Positions 9,174-18,844 of a DNA stretch of 64,000 nt are shown piece after piece; within the stretch, counting starts at the first letter, position 1; every line of letters starts with the position of its first letter. Position numbers and translations under genes: made by a program. Source of the stretch: Thalassotalea sediminis (GTDB lineage Bacteria > Pseudomonadota > Gammaproteobacteria > Enterobacterales > Alteromonadaceae); assembly GCF_030295915.1 (NCBI RefSeq), contig NZ_AP027361.1, positions 2,356,001 through 2,420,000 of the forward strand. The letters run 5' to 3'. Below the pieces are notes generated by a model. That model made no database searches. It was not told where the DNA came from and saw only the letters and a list, made by a program, of their open reading frames with translations.

Positions 9174-9554
9174 TTAATGTTTACGAATATTAAGGTGAAT
9201 GAGTACTGACAGCCAAGCCAATGATAAAGAGATACCACCAATTGGCGCTAACTTGCCAATAGCTTGCCAATCAAAAAATGTTTTTATATATAAACTGCCA
9301 CTAAAACATAAAATACCAAAAGCCAATAAACTCGCAGTAACAAGCATAGCTTTCGTATGTTTATTCTGCTTAGACATACATATAGCAAACAACGCTACAG
9401 TATGAATAAACTGATAAAAGTGTGCATCCTTCAACGTTGAGACTACTTCTACTGGTAAGGTATGCCCTTGGTGCGACAACCAAGCGCCGAATAATACAGA
9501 ATAAGCACCACTAAGGCCAACAAAGACTTTGAAAAAATTTTCTATATTATTCAT
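9174..9554 (-). CDS. DUF423 inner-membrane protein (YgdD-like)
   Basis: 126 residues with four hydrophobic segments (about 8-26, 47-61, 67-86 and 98-119), the size and pattern of the YgdD/DUF423 family, whose function is not established. Family features seen: Gly-Ala-Tyr-Ser-Val-Leu-Phe-Gly-Ala-Trp-Leu-Ser-His near the N-terminus, Phe-Tyr-Gln-Phe-Ile-His-Thr-Val-Ala-Leu, and a late Ala-Pro-Ile-Gly-Gly-Ile-Ser-Leu segment. Its start overlaps the end of the hydrolase gene by 8 bases and its stop is one base from the rlmM ATG, so it belongs to a tightly packed gcvA-hydrolase-DUF423-rlmM operon. Confidence 0.92.
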   Translation of the reverse strand: MNNIENFFKVFVGLSGAYSVLFGAWLSHQGHTLPVEVVSTLKDAHFYQFIHTVALFAICMSKQNKHTKAMLVTASLLAFGILCFSGSLYIKTFFDWQAIGKLAPIGGISLSLAWLSVLIHLNIRKH

Positions 9555-10194
9555 TTTCTAATACAAACCTTTCTATTTGACTTAATGCATCATTAAGGTG
9601 TTGATCGTGTGTAAAACCCGACTTTACTCTTGGTTTTAAGTCGTGATCTCCATCTGCCATAAACACCGATTTAACGTTGGCGGGTAATTGATAGCTTAAG
9701 ACTTCCTCTTTATTTCCCAATTTGTCTCGCTCTCCTTGCACAATAAGTATAGGTAAGTCATTTTTTTTTATTGGCTCAAGCCTCAAATTATCAGGCTTAC
9801 CAATCGGATGAAATGGGTATCCTAAGCAAACAACCCCTTGCACCGATTTTGTTAATACAGGGACATCAGCCAATTTACTCGTTAAGGTAACGGCAACTCG
9901 AGATCCCATGGACTTGCCAATCAAATAAAGAGGTGCAGTAAAAGAGTGTTGTACGATAACATCGGAAAAGCAGGACAAAAGCTTAGGCATGCGTTCAGGG
10001 GGATACTTTTTACCATCCGATTGTCGCTTGTCCATATAATTAAAGTTAAATCGCGTAACACTAAAATTACGTTCATTAAGCCCACTCGCTATATTGGTCA
10101 TAAACCCTGATGATTTATCAGCGCCGGCTCCATGGGCGAATAGAAAATGTGCTTTAGGTTTATCAACTAAGTTTTCTATGTAACTAAAACTCAT
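9547..10194 (-). CDS. Alpha/beta hydrolase of the KANL3/Tex30 type
   Basis: 215 residues. The early Phe-Ala-His-Gly-Ala-Gly-Ala-Asp-Lys-Ser-Ser (about 18-28) oxyanion segment and the nucleophile elbow Gly-Lys-Ser-Met-Gly-Ser-Arg (about 93-99) are typical of this small-hydrolase family. A late Gln-Gly-Glu-Arg-Asp-Lys-Leu-Gly supplies the acid and Gly-Asp-His-Asp-Leu supplies the catalytic histidine, so the triad is complete. Substrate unknown. It overlaps gcvA by 11 bases and DUF423 by 8. E. coli has no gene between gcvA and ygdD, so this is a lineage-specific insertion in a conserved operon. Confidence 0.85.
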   Translation of the reverse strand: MSFSYIENLVDKPKAHFLFAHGAGADKSSGFMTNIASGLNERNFSVTRFNFNYMDKRQSDGKKYPPERMPKLLSCFSDVIVQHSFTAPLYLIGKSMGSRVAVTLTSKLADVPVLTKSVQGVVCLGYPFHPIGKPDNLRLEPIKKNDLPILIVQGERDKLGNKEEVLSYQLPANVKSVFMADGDHDLKPRVKSGFTHDQHLNDALSQIERFVLENE

Positions 10195-11092
10195 TACCTA
10201 ATTCCTCTTCATTGGCAACAGTTTCTAACACCCATTCTCTAAAAGCAGCAATCTTACCAAGCTCCATCTGGTGTTCACGGCACACAATATAAAACGCATT
10301 TTTACTGATCAAAGAATGTTCTACGGGCATAACAAGCCTACCAGCATCTAATTCTGGCTGTGCAAGTATCCGTTGTGCTAATGCAATTCCTTGACCATGA
10401 ACTGCTGCTTGTACCACCATGGCAGAATGGCTAAATATCGGCCCATGATTCACATTGGTCGCTTTAATACCTGCATCTTTAAACCAACGTTTCCAGTCTC
10501 TTCTTGAGGTATCATGTAATAGAGTATGATTGGTGAGATCTTGTGTAGATTTAAGCGGTTTAGGACCATCTAATAAAAGTGGCGAACAAACAGGGACCAA
10601 GTATTCAGTATGCAGTTTATCTGCATGTACTCCTGGCCAACGTCCTCGCCCATAGTAAATAGCAACATCTACATCTTCCGTTAACAAATGATCAGTCTGG
10701 TCAACGGCCTTAATCCGTACATCAATGTCGTTATTCAATACATTGAATGTGTGTAAGCGTGGAACTAACCACTGAATAGCGAAGCTTGGCTGTAAACTAA
10801 CCGTTATTGCTCCCTTAGCACCACGAGCAAGTAACCTTTCTGTTGCATCTTGCAATGATCTGAAAACATCCTTTATATCTTGATAATAGGCTTGACCTTC
10901 TTCTGTTAGCAAAAGAGCACGATTTTTTCGCATAAACAATTTTAACCCTAAGTGCTCTTCCAAAGATTTAATTTGATGACTAATAGCAGCTTGAGTGACG
11001 AATAATTCCTCAGCTGCCCGGGTAAAACTCAATTGTCTAGCTGATGCTTCAAAAGCCTTTAAAGCATTGAGCGGAGGTATTCTAGTCGCCAT
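10184..11092 (-). CDS. gcvA: LysR-family regulator GcvA
   Basis: 302 residues. The N-terminal helix-turn-helix (about 6-65, Pro-Pro-Leu-Asn-Ala-Leu-Lys-Ala-Phe-Glu-Ala-Ser-Ala-Arg ... Gln-Ala-Ala-Ile-Ser-His-Gln-Ile) is the classic GcvA/AmpR-type LysR start, followed by the periplasmic-binding-like effector domain. In E. coli, GcvA controls the glycine cleavage system. The linked DUF423-rlmM genes are the usual GcvA neighbours. The glycine cleavage genes themselves are not in this window, so the regulon is inferred from the family. Confidence 0.88.
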   Translation of the reverse strand: MATRIPPLNALKAFEASARQLSFTRAAEELFVTQAAISHQIKSLEEHLGLKLFMRKNRALLLTEEGQAYYQDIKDVFRSLQDATERLLARGAKGAITVSLQPSFAIQWLVPRLHTFNVLNNDIDVRIKAVDQTDHLLTEDVDVAIYYGRGRWPGVHADKLHTEYLVPVCSPLLLDGPKPLKSTQDLTNHTLLHDTSRRDWKRWFKDAGIKATNVNHGPIFSHSAMVVQAAVHGQGIALAQRILAQPELDAGRLVMPVEHSLISKNAFYIVCREHQMELGKIAAFREWVLETVANEEELGNEF

Positions 11093-11389
11093 TTCTTCTC
11101 GCTATTACATTAAATAAATATGACATTAATTTGCATAAAAAACCCACAAACCACAATCCGAACCAATCCATTAGTTTTTCTAATGCAAAACATTATAATT
11201 AGTCATTTTTAAATTAGCTAGTTTTTACTTATTATTTGCACCGTAGATGACGGACTACATCTTTTTACTACAACACAGACCAATGATTGTAGCAGGCAAT
11301 GAATGTTCTCCCAACACATTCACGGAGCAAAGAAAAGGTCCCTAATCATCTATATGGATGTTTATTGAATTATATTAGGTGACAATCTC

Positions 11390-11650
11390 ATGAAAACTAT
11401 TAGCGTAATAACAGCTTTGTTTTTACTGACAATAAGTAATGCAAATGCTAAAAATGTAGCGTTCGAAAAAGCTCAGCCAGTGAATAAAGTTGAAATATCA
11501 ACTTTAATACACAACGAAGTGAAAGCGTCTATGGCGGCTTTAGAAGCATCGTTTGAAATTAAAGCCACTAAAGCCTTAACTCCCATAAAGACAGCTAAAC
11601 AAGGTAAAAAAGCTGAATTACTTGTTAAGACTACAGTACTTTCTGAATAA
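11390..11650 (+). CDS. Small secreted protein, unknown function
   Basis: 86 residues. A clear cleavable signal peptide (Met-Lys-Thr, hydrophobic Leu-Phe-Leu-Leu, cleavage near Ala-Asn-Ala-Lys at about 20) leaves a mature peptide of about 65 residues rich in Lys, Ala, Glu and Thr with a central amphipathic helix (Leu-Ile-His-Asn-Glu-Val-Lys-Ala-Ser-Met-Ala-Ala-Leu-Glu). I do not recognise a family. The gene stands alone between gcvA and the kdsA cluster and has its own terminator (11794-11820). The 297-base region upstream contains no other gene. A GGTGAC sequence at 11380-11385 is the only nearby ribosome-site candidate. Confidence 0.6.
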   Translation: MKTISVITALFLLTISNANAKNVAFEKAQPVNKVEISTLIHNEVKASMAALEASFEIKATKALTPIKTAKQGKKAELLVKTTVLSE

Positions 11651-11793
11651 CATTAATTTATACCGATTTGTCGATAACAAATCGTCGTTTGGTTAATGCT
11701 AGAAGCCCAAAACTCTAGCAAGATAAAAAGTAGATCTCTAGCTACTTTTATCTACGAGGACCCCATCTCCTCATATGCTCGCAAGCAAACTTT

Positions 11794-11820
11794 AGGCGCC
11801 TACTTTTGGCGCCTTTTTTA
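11794..11820 (+). terminator. Intrinsic terminator after the small secreted protein
   Basis: AGGCGCC (11794-11800), loop TACTTTT, GGCGCCT (11808-11814), then a T-run to 11819. A second A/T-rich imperfect inverted repeat (AGATAAAAAGTAG at 11721-11733 with CTACTTTTATCT at 11742-11753) lies upstream of it in the same transcript. Confidence 0.85.
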
Positions 11821-11842
11821 TTTTTACTGACGAATAAAACGT

Positions 11843-11892
11843 AAAAAAAGGGTCAGGTACATTTAATGTTAGATGTACCTGACCCCTTTTTT
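11843..11892. terminator. Bidirectional GGGTCAGGTACAT hairpin
   Basis: GGGTCAGGTACAT (11850-11862) pairs perfectly with ATGTACCTGACCC (11873-11885) across a 10-base loop and is bordered by A7 on the left and C-T6 on the right. It can end the kdsA transcript on the minus strand. The arms share GGGTCAG[A/G]TAC with the hairpin at 8035-8079, indicating a dispersed palindromic repeat recruited as a terminator. Confidence 0.8.
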
Positions 11893-11903
11893 AATTTGCT
11901 GCC

Positions 11904-12749
<846 letters not shown>

Positions 12750-12766
12750 TTATCCTAATTATCTAC

Positions 12767-14038
12767 TTAGCCAACTGCTTGTAAAAATTGTCCACATAGC
12801 CACGCCATGTATGTACCTAAGGTATAACCTAATACCGCTAAAAGCACACCTACAGGTGCTAATGACGGATGAAATGCTGACGCAACAATAGGCGCAGAAG
12901 CAGCACCACCAACATTTGCCTGACTACCTATAGCCATATAAAACAAAGGAGCTTTAATTAATTTAGCAACGATAAGCATTAGCGATGCATGAACGAGCAT
13001 CCAAATTGCGCCAATCACAAAATATAATGGCGTATCCATTATCATTCTAACATCCATTTTCATGCCAATAGTTGCGATCAATACATAGAGAAATGCACTA
13101 CCAACTTTCGATGCACCTGCCCCTTCTAAGTTTCTCACTTTAGTAAACGATAGAATAATACCAACAGTACTGGCGAATATTACCATCCAAAAAAACTTAC
13201 TATGAAAACTAAACTTACCCAAACTCGGATGGTTTTCAACAAAGTACGGTGTAACAATATCAGCAAATAAATGCGCAAAACCTGTAACACCAAGGCCTAC
13301 GGCAACGATAATCATCAAATCAGCTAAGCTAGGAATACGTGAATGCTTCGCATGAAACTGTTCAACTTTTTCTTTAAGTTCATTGATGGCGCTAACATCT
13401 GCACCTGATTTTTTATCTATTGAGGCTGCCCTACCTGACATAATAAGTAGCACCGCCATCCATAAATTGGCAACAATAACGTCAACAGTAACCATGGTTG
13501 AAAAAATAGCATCACCTGCACCATATATTTCTTTCATTGCGGCTTGGTTAGCACTGCCGCCTATCCAACTTCCTGCTACCGTTGTCATACCACGCCACGC
13601 CGCCTCTGGCCCTGAAACCCCAATAAGCTCAGGTACAACCGCTGAAACAATGAGTAGCGCTATTGGCCCTCCAAGAACGATACCGAGAGTACCTGTGAAA
13701 AATAAAATTACCGCTTTGCTGCCTAATCGCTTAATCGCCTTAATATCGATACTGATCGTTAGCAGCACTAAACAGGCAGGTAACAAATAGCGTGAAGCAA
13801 CATAATAAAGCTGTGAATCTTCACCACGAATAATATCAAAGGTATTTAATAGTGAAGGCAAGAAGTAGCAAAGTAATACGGCGGGTACAACGCTGTAAAA
13901 CTTTTTCCAAAAAGGTGTTTGGCTATGTGAGGTATAAAAAACCCAACCTAACATGATGGCAAAAATACCGAGTATTGTTGCATCATTTGTTAATAAAGGT
14001 GCGCTCACAGTTTCTACTGTTGAAGGGTCGGCAAACAT
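12767..14038 (-). CDS. DUF819 family multi-spanning membrane protein
   Basis: 423 residues with about ten to eleven hydrophobic segments spread through the protein and a hydrophilic charged loop near residues 215-245. The family (YjcL-like) resembles a transporter with internal repeats. The Trp-Arg-Gly-Met-Thr-Thr-Val-Ala-Gly-Ser-Trp-Ile-Gly-Gly-Ser-Ala-Asn segment (about 147-163) and the late Gly-Ser-Gln-Ala-Asn-Val-Gly-Gly-Ala-Ala-Ser-Ala-Pro segment are the conserved re-entrant-like glycine-rich stretches of this family. Substrate unknown. It is inserted between sirB1 and kdsA, which are adjacent in E. coli. Confidence 0.87.
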   Translation of the reverse strand: MFADPSTVETVSAPLLTNDATILGIFAIMLGWVFYTSHSQTPFWKKFYSVVPAVLLCYFLPSLLNTFDIIRGEDSQLYYVASRYLLPACLVLLTISIDIKAIKRLGSKAVILFFTGTLGIVLGGPIALLIVSAVVPELIGVSGPEAAWRGMTTVAGSWIGGSANQAAMKEIYGAGDAIFSTMVTVDVIVANLWMAVLLIMSGRAASIDKKSGADVSAINELKEKVEQFHAKHSRIPSLADLMIIVAVGLGVTGFAHLFADIVTPYFVENHPSLGKFSFHSKFFWMVIFASTVGIILSFTKVRNLEGAGASKVGSAFLYVLIATIGMKMDVRMIMDTPLYFVIGAIWMLVHASLMLIVAKLIKAPLFYMAIGSQANVGGAASAPIVASAFHPSLAPVGVLLAVLGYTLGTYMAWLCGQFLQAVG

Positions 14039-14083
14039 AATTTATCTCCAATTTGTTTGTCTTGTTATTATTTTTAACAACGA

Positions 14084-14890
14084 TCAGTGTAACACGGTAT
14101 CGTCTAGATTAATGTTATCAAGCTGAAACTTTAATAACTGTGCTGCGGGGTCTTTTGGACATTGTTCAACAAAATATTGATAGTCATCGTAAGCAACTTT
14201 GAAACAGTCAAGTTGATGCAATAAGAAACCTCTATCTCGCCTCTCAAACGGATCTTCAGGCTTTATTGCTAACAATAAATCAACACATTTAAGTGCTTTA
14301 TCAAACTGCAATTCATTTATCAGGCTATTCTTTAACAAAGTAAGGTGTTCAACGAGACTACTTTGTATCTCCATGGGGGCTAAATACTGACTATTAGGTT
14401 CATTAGGAAGACCATCTAATCGGCGATCTAACTCTTGCCAGTTTAGGGATTCACCCGTTATAGGATCAAAAATAATTGAATAAACATCGTCACAAATTAT
14501 CCGCACCATAATCTCTTCTGGCACGTAAACTATTTCAGCTTCTAAATTGCATTGAGTAACAATATGTTGAACGACCGCGGCCTTTAATACGGGAGATAAC
14601 ACTCTATGTTCAATTGCAGCTTCAATCGTTGTTGCCATCACCGGCCACAAGGCTCTTGTTTTATCGATAAATAACTCATCAACATATAGTGCATTAATTA
14701 AACATTCCGCCTGAGCCATTGAATCATCAATATCGGCAGTAGCTTGTTTACAAGTTTCGATAATGTTCGACAACGCATCGTTAAACTGCCCACTTTGAGC
14801 ATTGTCAAATATATGTTTTTCAATTAACGCCAAAGACGACAATAAATTACTTTGTTCAGATGTTAACTCTGACAACAACAAATCATTCAT
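14084..14890 (-). CDS. sirB1: SirB1 family protein (transglutaminase-like/TPR, YchA-like)
   Basis: 268 residues, matching E. coli YchA (269). The N-terminal two thirds form the SirB1 transglutaminase-like fold, but I do not see the Cys-His-Asp catalytic set of active transglutaminases in order; the Val-Pro-Glu-Glu-Ile-Met-Val-Arg ... Ile-Phe-Asp-Pro-Ile-Thr-Gly segment (about 138-160) is the family core. The C-terminal 60 residues look like TPR helices (Asp-Arg-Gly-Phe-Leu-Leu-His-Gln-Leu). Role unknown. Gene order next to sirB2, prmC and kdsA is conserved. Confidence 0.88.
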   Translation of the reverse strand: MNDLLLSELTSEQSNLLSSLALIEKHIFDNAQSGQFNDALSNIIETCKQATADIDDSMAQAECLINALYVDELFIDKTRALWPVMATTIEAAIEHRVLSPVLKAAVVQHIVTQCNLEAEIVYVPEEIMVRIICDDVYSIIFDPITGESLNWQELDRRLDGLPNEPNSQYLAPMEIQSSLVEHLTLLKNSLINELQFDKALKCVDLLLAIKPEDPFERRDRGFLLHQLDCFKVAYDDYQYFVEQCPKDPAAQLLKFQLDNINLDDTVLH

Positions 14891-14948
14891 TTAACTTACT
14901 ATTATTCCTCATTACTTTTTTAGTGATGTAAACTAAGCGGAACACACG

Positions 14949-15314
14949 TTAGAACATAATATTTTCTTTAGCTAACGCTAAACGAACAACTAATACAATC
15001 CAACCAAGTGCACCAATATAACCTATTACTTGCATCAAGCGATTTCTAGCAAGCTTTAGCGTGTAATAAGCTGTAAGAATATAAAACACAACAGCTAATA
15101 ACTTTTCTGCTAACCAGGTATGATCCAGCGGATTCCAACCCACTTGCACCATAAGCGCAATACCAGCAAGTAATAAAAACGTATCAATTACATGGGGAGC
15201 AACTTTAACCCATTTCTTTTCTAGTTGCTTAGAAGCAAGTAATGTCCAAATAAACCTTAATGTAAATAGTGCGACACTTAACGCAGCGAGTGTCATGTGC
15301 AAATGTTTAAACAT
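14949..15314 (-). CDS. sirB2: SirB2 family inner-membrane protein (YchQ-like)
   Basis: 121 residues with four hydrophobic segments (about 5-27, 46-62, 70-89, 97-114) and an early His-Met-Thr-Leu-Ala-Ala-Leu-Ser pattern typical of the SirB2/YchQ family. Function not established. It lies 58 bases upstream of sirB1 and 24 bases downstream of prmC in the same direction. Confidence 0.9.
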   Translation of the reverse strand: MFKHLHMTLAALSVALFTLRFIWTLLASKQLEKKWVKVAPHVIDTFLLLAGIALMVQVGWNPLDHTWLAEKLLAVVFYILTAYYTLKLARNRLMQVIGYIGALGWIVLVVRLALAKENIMF

Positions 15315-15338
15315 CTAATACCCCTTTAAATGGTTGTT

Positions 15339-16199
15339 TTATTGCTCGCGGTAACAGGCAAATGTTACCCGATCGTTATTGTTATAATCTTTTATTGTTT
15401 GAACGTTACTGTAGCCAAGCGCCAGAAGAATACTCACTACAGCATCTTTTTGTTTATAACCATGTTCTAAATACAAATAGCCACCTTCTTTTAAATACCG
15501 CCGTGCGTCTTTGGCAATCGTTTGAATATCAGATAAGCCACAATTTTCCGCGACTAAAGCACTTTTCGGTTCATATACTACATCACCTAACGATAAATGC
15601 TCATCAGCTTGATCTATATATGGAGGGTTACTAACAATTACATCAAAACATTTAGTATTCTCTACGTGACTAAACCAATGACTTTGATAAATACGTACGT
15701 TCGCGACATTTAGATTGGTCGCATTCTCTTTAGCAAGTTCTACTGCCGCCTCTTGGAAATCTATCGCCTCGACTTGCCAGCCTGGATTTTCTGTTGCTAA
15801 TGCAATTGCAATGGCACCTGTTCCTGTACCTAAATCTAAACACTGACATGATTGAACGTTATGATTTTCGATAACTTGCTCTACGAGCACTTCTGTATCA
15901 GGTCTTGGAATTAATGTTGCAGGTGAAACTTTAAAGGGTAAAGACCAAAACTCTTTTTCACCAACAAGGTAAGCAATAGGCTCGCCTTCAACACGCTTTT
16001 CAATCAATGTCACAAATTGAGCTTGTTGTTCGAGAGTAAGAGATTTTTCTGGCCAAGTAAATAAATAACTCGTTGGTTTACCAAGACAAAAAGACAATAG
16101 TACCTGACAATCGAGTTTTGCAGAATCAGAAATGGCAGCAATCAATTTACTGCCATATGCTATTGCTTGCTCTATCGTGTAGGGAACACTTTCACCCAT
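15339..16199 (-). CDS. prmC: Release-factor glutamine methyltransferase PrmC
   Basis: 286 residues (E. coli 277). Methylates the Gln of the GGQ motif of RF1 and RF2 using SAM. An N-terminal helical domain is followed by the Rossmann domain: Leu-Asp-Leu-Gly-Thr-Gly-Thr-Gly-Ala-Ile-Ala (about 121-131) binds SAM, and Val-Ser-Asn-Pro-Pro-Tyr-Ile-Asp (about 188-195) is the substrate-amide NPPY motif. It starts 5 bases after the stop of prfA, its substrate gene, so both are made together. Confidence 0.97.
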   Translation of the reverse strand: MGESVPYTIEQAIAYGSKLIAAISDSAKLDCQVLLSFCLGKPTSYLFTWPEKSLTLEQQAQFVTLIEKRVEGEPIAYLVGEKEFWSLPFKVSPATLIPRPDTEVLVEQVIENHNVQSCQCLDLGTGTGAIAIALATENPGWQVEAIDFQEAAVELAKENATNLNVANVRIYQSHWFSHVENTKCFDVIVSNPPYIDQADEHLSLGDVVYEPKSALVAENCGLSDIQTIAKDARRYLKEGGYLYLEHGYKQKDAVVSILLALGYSNVQTIKDYNNNDRVTFACYREQ

Positions 16200-16204
16200 A
16201 ACTT

Positions 16205-17293
16205 CTAACTATTATCAGCAAGCGCTGCAAGCATGTCTGCTTGATATTCTTGTAATATTGGATCTAAAACGAGATTTAGGTTGCCTTCCATCACTTCCGC
16301 TAAGCGATACAAGGTAAGATTAATGCGATGGTCAGTCATACGACTTTGAGGGTAGTTATACGTACGTATACGTTCAGAGCGATCACCACTTGCAACTAAA
16401 TTGCGACGAGAGTCTTCTTCTTCGCTACGACGTTTTTCATCTTCTGCTGCTTGCAACCTTGCTTGTAATACAGACATCGCTTGCGCACGGTTTTTATGCT
16501 GTGAACGTTGATCTTGACACTCAACAACAAGCCCTGTTGGAATATGAGTGATACGAATAGCAGAATCTGTTTTGTTCACGTGCTGACCACCCGCACCTGA
16601 TGCACGGAAAGTATCAATGCGTAAATCAGCTTTATTAATTTCAATTGCTTCTGATTCTGGTATTTCAGGAAGTACAACCACAGTACAGGCTGAAGTATGA
16701 ACACGACCTTGAGATTCCGTTTCTGGAACACGTTGCACACGATGACCGCCAGATTCAAACTTCATTTGTCCATACACACCTTCACCAGCAATTTTAAAGA
16801 CCATTTCTTTATAACCGCCTTGCTCACTCTCACTCATATTCATGACTTCTATTCGCCATCCTTGAGATTCACAGTAACGTGTATACATACGGTATAAGTC
16901 ACCAACAAAAATTGCAGCCTCATCACCACCAGCACCTGCGCGAATTTCAACAAAGCAGTTATTTGCATCATTTGGATCACGCGGTAAAAGTAAAATTTGA
17001 AGTTCTTCTGTTAGCGCTTCAACAACCTGTTTTGATTCTTTAAACTCTTCTTGTGCCATTTCACGAAGATCCGGATCATCATCTTTAAGCATTTCTTCAG
17101 CGGTAGCAAAATCATCTTGCGCCGTCTTGTAACGATTAAAGACCTCTGTCACTTCTTCAAGTTGCTTAAACTCTCTTGATAAAGCTTGAAACTTTTCTTG
17201 GTCGGCGATGGTTTCAGGATCAGATAGTAGTGCTTGAACTTCTTCAAACCGCTCTACTAATCCTTCTAGTTTTTCGTAAACTGACTTTTTCAT
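16205..17293 (-). CDS. prfA: Peptide chain release factor 1
   Basis: 362 residues (E. coli 360). Recognises UAA and UAG stop codons. The GGQ loop (Ser-Gly-Ala-Gly-Gly-Gln-His-Val-Asn, about 229-237) that triggers peptidyl-tRNA hydrolysis is intact. The codon-recognition tripeptide after Val-Gln-Arg-Val is Pro-Glu-Thr instead of the Pro-Ala-Thr of E. coli, still within the Pro-x-Thr pattern of RF1. Internal start codons in other frames within this gene are not real genes. It is downstream of hemA (130-base gap with a hairpin at 17320-17349) and overlaps nothing. Confidence 0.97.
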   Translation of the reverse strand: MKKSVYEKLEGLVERFEEVQALLSDPETIADQEKFQALSREFKQLEEVTEVFNRYKTAQDDFATAEEMLKDDDPDLREMAQEEFKESKQVVEALTEELQILLLPRDPNDANNCFVEIRAGAGGDEAAIFVGDLYRMYTRYCESQGWRIEVMNMSESEQGGYKEMVFKIAGEGVYGQMKFESGGHRVQRVPETESQGRVHTSACTVVVLPEIPESEAIEINKADLRIDTFRASGAGGQHVNKTDSAIRITHIPTGLVVECQDQRSQHKNRAQAMSVLQARLQAAEDEKRRSEEEDSRRNLVASGDRSERIRTYNYPQSRMTDHRINLTLYRLAEVMEGNLNLVLDPILQEYQADMLAALADNS

Positions 17294-17319
17294 GAAAACT
17301 TCTATCTATTGATAAGTTG

Positions 17320-17349
17320 AATAAGTGACCGTTAAACAGGCCACTTATT
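17320..17349 (-). other. Hairpin in the hemA-prfA intergenic region
   Basis: AATAAGTG (17320-17327) pairs with CACTTATT (17342-17349); the 14-base loop contains further weak pairing. It has no clear U-run on the minus strand, so it may be an attenuating or processing hairpin rather than a full terminator, allowing hemA-prfA readthrough. Confidence 0.35.
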
Positions 17350-17423
17350 AAATAATTTCTCTGAGAATTGCGCGAAGTGTAAAGGCTAACTCAGCGACTT
17401 TCAACAAAGAGGCTTTGTAACCG

Positions 17424-18686
17424 CTATTTATCGATGTCAAAAATATCGCGCAAATACACTATTTTATCTAATTCACCGCCTTGAGCAGCATTCTGAATAG
17501 CACTTGTTGGCGCATGCATAAATTTGTTCGTTAATTTCGTTGCTAATTCTGCAACAACAGCTTTAGGGTCTTTGTTGGCTTGAAGCTGTTGCATCGCTTT
17601 TTCTAGCAAAATGTCTCGCTCTGTTAAACACTTATTACGATAACTCACCACTGTATCTTGGGTATTTAATCCTCGCAGCCAAGCCATAAAACTGTCAGTT
17701 TGCTCGGTTACTATAGCCTCTGCTTCAACGGCGGCTTTTCGTCTATTTTCAATATTTTTGGCAATAATACCTTGAAGATCATCAACGGTATAAAGAAACA
17801 CATCTTCTAAATCTGAAACCTGTTCTTCTATATCTCGAGGTACCGCTAAATCAACCATAAACACAGGACGGTGTTTTCGCTTAATTAATGCTTTTTCAAC
17901 CATTCCTTTACCGATAATTGGTAAAGTACTGCCCGTTGAACTAATCACAATATCAGCATCGCTAATATGTTCTGGTATTTGTGCTAATGTTATTACGTTA
18001 GCACCTATTTGCTCCGCCATTGCCTGAGCACGATGCAAGGTGCGATTAGCAACAGTAATGTTGCCTACTTTATTTTCATATAAATGCTTTGCAACCAGTT
18101 CAATCGTTTCACCAGCACCAACAAGTAATACATTTGCTTTTTCTAAACTCGCAAAAATATGTTTAGCCAAGTTGACTGCTGCAAAGGCCACGGAAACTGC
18201 ACTTGCACCAATATCCGTATCTGTTCTTACTTGTTTTGCAACACCAAAGGTTCGCTGAAAAAGCCTGTCCATAACAAGTGCCATTGAACCAGCAGCTTTG
18301 GCTTGGCTATAAGCTTGCTTCATCTGACCAAGTATTTGTGGCTCACCCAACACTAGAGAATCTAAACCACAAGCTACTCGCATCATATGGTTTACCGCTT
18401 GTTGGTCGCTATGCCAATACATACTTGGTACAATCGAAGACGCGGGTACATTATGATGTTTTTCTAACCATGAAGTCACCAAGGACTGAGTATCAGATAG
18501 AGGTTTCGTTTCAACTAAATAGAGTTCTGTTCGATTACAGGTGGATAAAATAGCGGCTTCTTTACATTGCACGTATTGCAACATATCTTGCAGTGCCGAA
18601 GACAAATTATCAGGGTTAAATGAAATCTTCTCCCTGATGGCGACGGGCGCGGTTTTGTGATTTATTCCAACGGCAACTATGGGCAT
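17424..18686 (-). CDS. hemA: Glutamyl-tRNA reductase HemA
   Basis: 420 residues (E. coli 418). Reduces glutamyl-tRNA to glutamate-1-semialdehyde, the first step of C5 haem synthesis, with NADPH. The catalytic Cys sits in Leu-Ser-Thr-Cys-Asn-Arg-Thr-Glu (about 47-54). The NADPH domain has Val-Leu-Leu-Val-Gly-Ala-Gly-Glu-Thr (about 190-198), and a C-terminal helical dimerisation domain follows. First gene of the hemA-to-kdsA cluster, divergent from lolB with 158 bases between starts, exactly as in E. coli. Confidence 0.97.
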   Translation of the reverse strand: MPIVAVGINHKTAPVAIREKISFNPDNLSSALQDMLQYVQCKEAAILSTCNRTELYLVETKPLSDTQSLVTSWLEKHHNVPASSIVPSMYWHSDQQAVNHMMRVACGLDSLVLGEPQILGQMKQAYSQAKAAGSMALVMDRLFQRTFGVAKQVRTDTDIGASAVSVAFAAVNLAKHIFASLEKANVLLVGAGETIELVAKHLYENKVGNITVANRTLHRAQAMAEQIGANVITLAQIPEHISDADIVISSTGSTLPIIGKGMVEKALIKRKHRPVFMVDLAVPRDIEEQVSDLEDVFLYTVDDLQGIIAKNIENRRKAAVEAEAIVTEQTDSFMAWLRGLNTQDTVVSYRNKCLTERDILLEKAMQQLQANKDPKAVVAELATKLTNKFMHAPTSAIQNAAQGGELDKIVYLRDIFDIDK

Positions 18687-18844
18687 AAAACGTAAAGATA
18701 AACCTGTAGTGATTTAATAATGAATTAGCGCTGACAATTACCACTAGTGGTGTATCATAAACAAAATTTTTGAATAACTTAATGCCACGCGCTGCGAACG
18801 GTATAATTTTACGTAATAAACGGTGTAATTGAAAGAAATAAACC

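Noticed and set aside
9173..9241. Longer RlmM start at 9241
   Set aside because: Would overlap the coupled DUF423 gene and adds residues not typical of RlmM, whereas the ATG at 9172 gives the normal length.
13383..13790. 135-codon plus-strand frame inside the DUF819 gene
   Set aside because: Antisense shadow of a well-supported membrane protein; Ser/Ala/Ile-rich composition results from the opposite strand.
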